Shown here: positions 62,509-64,000 of the stretch, one piece after another
How positions within the stretch are numbered: the first letter of the stretch is position 1
Layout of the letters: the number at the start of each line of letters is the position of its first letter
Assembly: GCA_965203635.1 (NCBI GenBank)
Contig: OZ241903.1
Location: forward strand, 3,472,001-3,536,000
Length of the DNA stretch: 64,000 bases
Source of the DNA: Aldehydirespirator sp965203635
GTDB taxonomy: Bacteria > Actinomycetota > Acidimicrobiia > Acidimicrobiales > Aldehydirespiratoraceae
Direction of reading: 5' to 3'
Program-made: the position numbers and the translations under genes
The notes under the pieces: model-generated
The model's database searches: none
Seen by the model: only the letters and a program-made list of their open reading frames with translations
Told to the model about the DNA's origin: nothing

Positions 62509-63768
62509 TCAGCGCAGGACTATCTCCACCCACCGGTCGGTCCAGTCGTTGCGCCGGGCCTCGACCTCGGCCGGGTCCACCATGAACGGGTCGTCCGCTA
62601 TCTGGGCGTGGGCCACGAACTCCGGCGGGAGGGTGGCCGCGGAGATGACCGGGAACACGAACATGTTCAGCGGGACGTCGTTCTGGAACGTCTCGGTGAG
62701 CATGAAGTCGATCAGAGCCTGGGCGCCTCCAGGGTTCTCCGCGCCCGCGAGCACGCCCGCGAACTCGATCTGGCGGTAGCAGCTGGCAGTGACCACGCCG
62801 GTAGGGGGCTCGTCGACGGGCGGGTCGGCGAATATGACCTCCGCGGGCGGGCTGGACGCGTACGACACCACTATCGGGCGATCGCCGCCGCCGGCGCTGA
62901 ACTCGCCGTAGTAGGCGTCCTCCCACCCGGCGGTCACCGACACGCCGTTGTCGCGCAGCGCGGCCCAGTAGTCCTCCCAGCCGTCGCCGTAGTGGGCGAT
63001 GGTGGCCAGCAGGAATGCCAGACCCGGCGAGGAGGTCTCCGGGCTCTGGACCACGAGCATCTCGGCGTAGGCCGGGTCGATCAGATCATCCAGGGACGCC
63101 GGCGGTGGTGGCGAGCCGTCGAAGGCGTCGAGCCAGTAGTTGAGGCACACGTCGCCGAAGTCGACCGGCGTGACCCGGTGTTCGGGATCGAGCTCGAAAT
63201 GGTCGGGCACGTCGGCGAGGCCGGGCGACGTGTACGGCTCGAACATGGCGCAGTCGAGGCCGCGCTGCAGGAAGGTGTTGTCGATCCCGAACAGCACGTC
63301 GCCCAGCGGCTCGCCCGCGGTGAGGCACGCCTGGGCCACCAGTGCCCCGGCATCGCCCGAGGCGAGTTGCTCCACCTCGATGCCGGTGGACGCGGTGAAC
63401 GCCTCGAAGGTCTCGGGCGAGACGTAGAACGAGTCGTGGGTGAGCAGCGTGACCTTCGTGCCGGCCAGGTCGTCACTGGGTTCTGAATCGTCAGCGTCGG
63501 GCTCCGTCGCCGGCTCTGGGGCGTCAGGCTCTGGGGCGTCAGGCTCAGTGGCGGCCTCATCGGCCGCTGTGGGCTCGCTCGCGGCATCCTCGGTCGCCGC
63601 AGGCTGGGGGGCGGGGGGCTCCCCAGATTCGCTTCCGTCGCTGCCGCAAGCTGCCGCGACGAGTGCGAGGACGGCGGCGGCCACCACCACAAGGGCACGG
63701 TGCCGGAAGCCGGGTCCGGGGCAGGGCGCGCTCGGGTGAGTCGGACTTGGTTGGGGTTGGTGATCCAT
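62509..63768 (-). CDS. thiB: Thiamine-type substrate-binding lipoprotein
   Basis: Extracytoplasmic binding protein, 419 aa. The ATG at 63768 has GGAGGA upstream and begins MDHQPQPSPTHPSA. Signal peptide ends LALVAAAC, lipidated Cys about 41. An acidic Ala/Glu/Pro linker (about 45-108) precedes a type II binding fold: VTLLTHDSFYVSPETFEAFT, GDVLFGIDNTFLQRGLD, and FGDVCLNYWLDAF, all close to ThiB. The TPP riboswitch directly upstream supports thiamine or a thiamine phosphate as ligand. Confidence 0.9.
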   Translation of the reverse strand: MDHQPQPSPTHPSAPCPGPGFRHRALVVVAAAVLALVAAACGSDGSESGEPPAPQPAATEDAASEPTAADEAATEPDAPEPDAPEPATEPDADDSEPSDDLAGTKVTLLTHDSFYVSPETFEAFTASTGIEVEQLASGDAGALVAQACLTAGEPLGDVLFGIDNTFLQRGLDCAMFEPYTSPGLADVPDHFELDPEHRVTPVDFGDVCLNYWLDAFDGSPPPPASLDDLIDPAYAEMLVVQSPETSSPGLAFLLATIAHYGDGWEDYWAALRDNGVSVTAGWEDAYYGEFSAGGGDRPIVVSYASSPPAEVIFADPPVDEPPTGVVTASCYRQIEFAGVLAGAENPGGAQALIDFMLTETFQNDVPLNMFVFPVISAATLPPEFVAHAQIADDPFMVDPAEVEARRNDWTDRWVEIVLR

Positions 63769-63778
63769 GGGTCTTCCT

Positions 63779-63868
63779 CCGCTGGCATTACCCAGATCAG
63801 GTCGGCGGGTCGACACCGCTGCGATCGCGTGGATGCCCTCTCAGCCCGGCTGTCCCGAGCTCCCCGGT
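63779..63868 (-). ncRNA. TPP riboswitch (THI element)
   Basis: Minus-strand leader of thiB. It contains CGGGGAGC, GGGCTGAGAGGG (the invariant CUGAGA, pyrimidine-sensing core) and, about 40 nt on, GACCTGATCTGGGTAATGCC followed by AGCG, the ACCUGAUCUGGAUAAUgCCaGCG half that binds the diphosphate. P1 pairing GGGGAGCTC... closes near the start codon side. The element ends about 11 nt before the thiB ATG and overlaps its Shine-Dalgarno region, which points to translational control: TPP binding hides the ribosome site. Strong match to the consensus. Confidence 0.95.
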
Positions 63869-63885
63869 CTTGGTTGTCGCCCGAG

Positions 63886-63891
63886 ACTATA
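63886..63891 (-). promoter_or_regulatory. Candidate -10 for the thiBPQ transcript
   Basis: TATAGT on the minus strand, about 17 nt before the riboswitch 5' end, so transcription would start near 63879. A TTGACA overlaps immediately upstream but is too close to be the -35. No proper -35 is seen, which is common in actinobacteria. Confidence 0.5.
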
Positions 63892-63924
63892 TGTCAATGG
63901 ATGGCCCGAGGCCACGCTCGGCCA

Positions 63925-64000
63925 CTATTCGGCGGCGCAGAACTCCAGGTCCAGCGTGTCGAGATCGTCGGCCAGGGTTTCGAGCGACTCCCACTCCGTG
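63925..64000 (-). CDS. C-terminal end of an unidentified protein (5' part beyond window)
   Basis: The minus strand is open from the right edge to a TAG at 63925, reading TEWESLETLADDLDTLDLEF and then CAAE. The composition (acidic and leucine-rich) looks like real protein rather than a random frame, and the gene would stop about 35 bp before the thiB promoter. Too short to identify. Confidence 0.45.
   Translation of the reverse strand, partial: TEWESLETLADDLDTLDLEFCAAE

Overview
The window is high-GC DNA with dense, mostly minus-strand coding, GTG and TTG starts and many 4-nt stop/start overlaps. The central gene order (xerC, dprA, comM, yraN, rplS, trmD, rimM, khpA, rpsP, ffh, ftsY, smc, mutM-like, rnc, yceD, DivIVA-like, coaD, rsmD, recG, DAK2 protein) follows the actinobacterial core superlocus. 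With a form I CO dehydrogenase this suggests a free-living aerobic actinobacterium, perhaps Acidimicrobiia. That class assignment is inference. No tRNA, rRNA, CRISPR array or insertion sequence was recognised, and no gene-free stretch exceeds about 180 bp.

Layout. 1-8213: edge-truncated molybdopterin oxidoreductase, D-aminoacyl-tRNA deacylase, an EamA exporter, and a coxM-coxS-coxL operon with the form I AYRCSFR signature followed by an XdhC-YHS fusion. 8339-12252: a tightly overlapped plus-strand operon (MFS, SnoaL-like, cupin, TSUP) convergent with an MscS channel. 12313-26446: two paralogous Liv-type importer loci. In each, LivH, LivM and LivG are one polypeptide and LivF is fused to a 12-TM MFS domain. 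Each locus has its own acidic-linker lipoprotein binding protein. 26512-51130: the core superlocus for competence, translation, secretion, chromosome, lipid and RNA functions. 51142-58373: pckA, a small membrane protein, a PIG-L deacetylase, and a CoA-transferase/hydrolase/P450/dehydrogenase run. 58451-63868: an MFS gene, then a TPP-riboswitch-controlled thiamine importer (thiBPQ). A partial gene touches the right edge.

The most unusual signal is a dispersed repeat of about 100-135 bp. Its left end overlaps the 3' ends of coaD, yceD and rnc by exactly 31 nt each, in the same frame, so three unrelated proteins share the tail EAER(M/I)xx(D/G)S. RNase III carries a further 37 or so repeat-encoded residues. 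The repeat also abuts an Fpg-like protein that has lost its catalytic proline, catalytic lysine and most zinc-finger cysteines. Other copies or half-copies lie around the two Liv loci. A second family, 47-48 bp palindromes with GAATTGGCAG/CTGCCAATTC ends, occurs four times. Coordinates of short sites were counted by hand and may be off by one or two bases.
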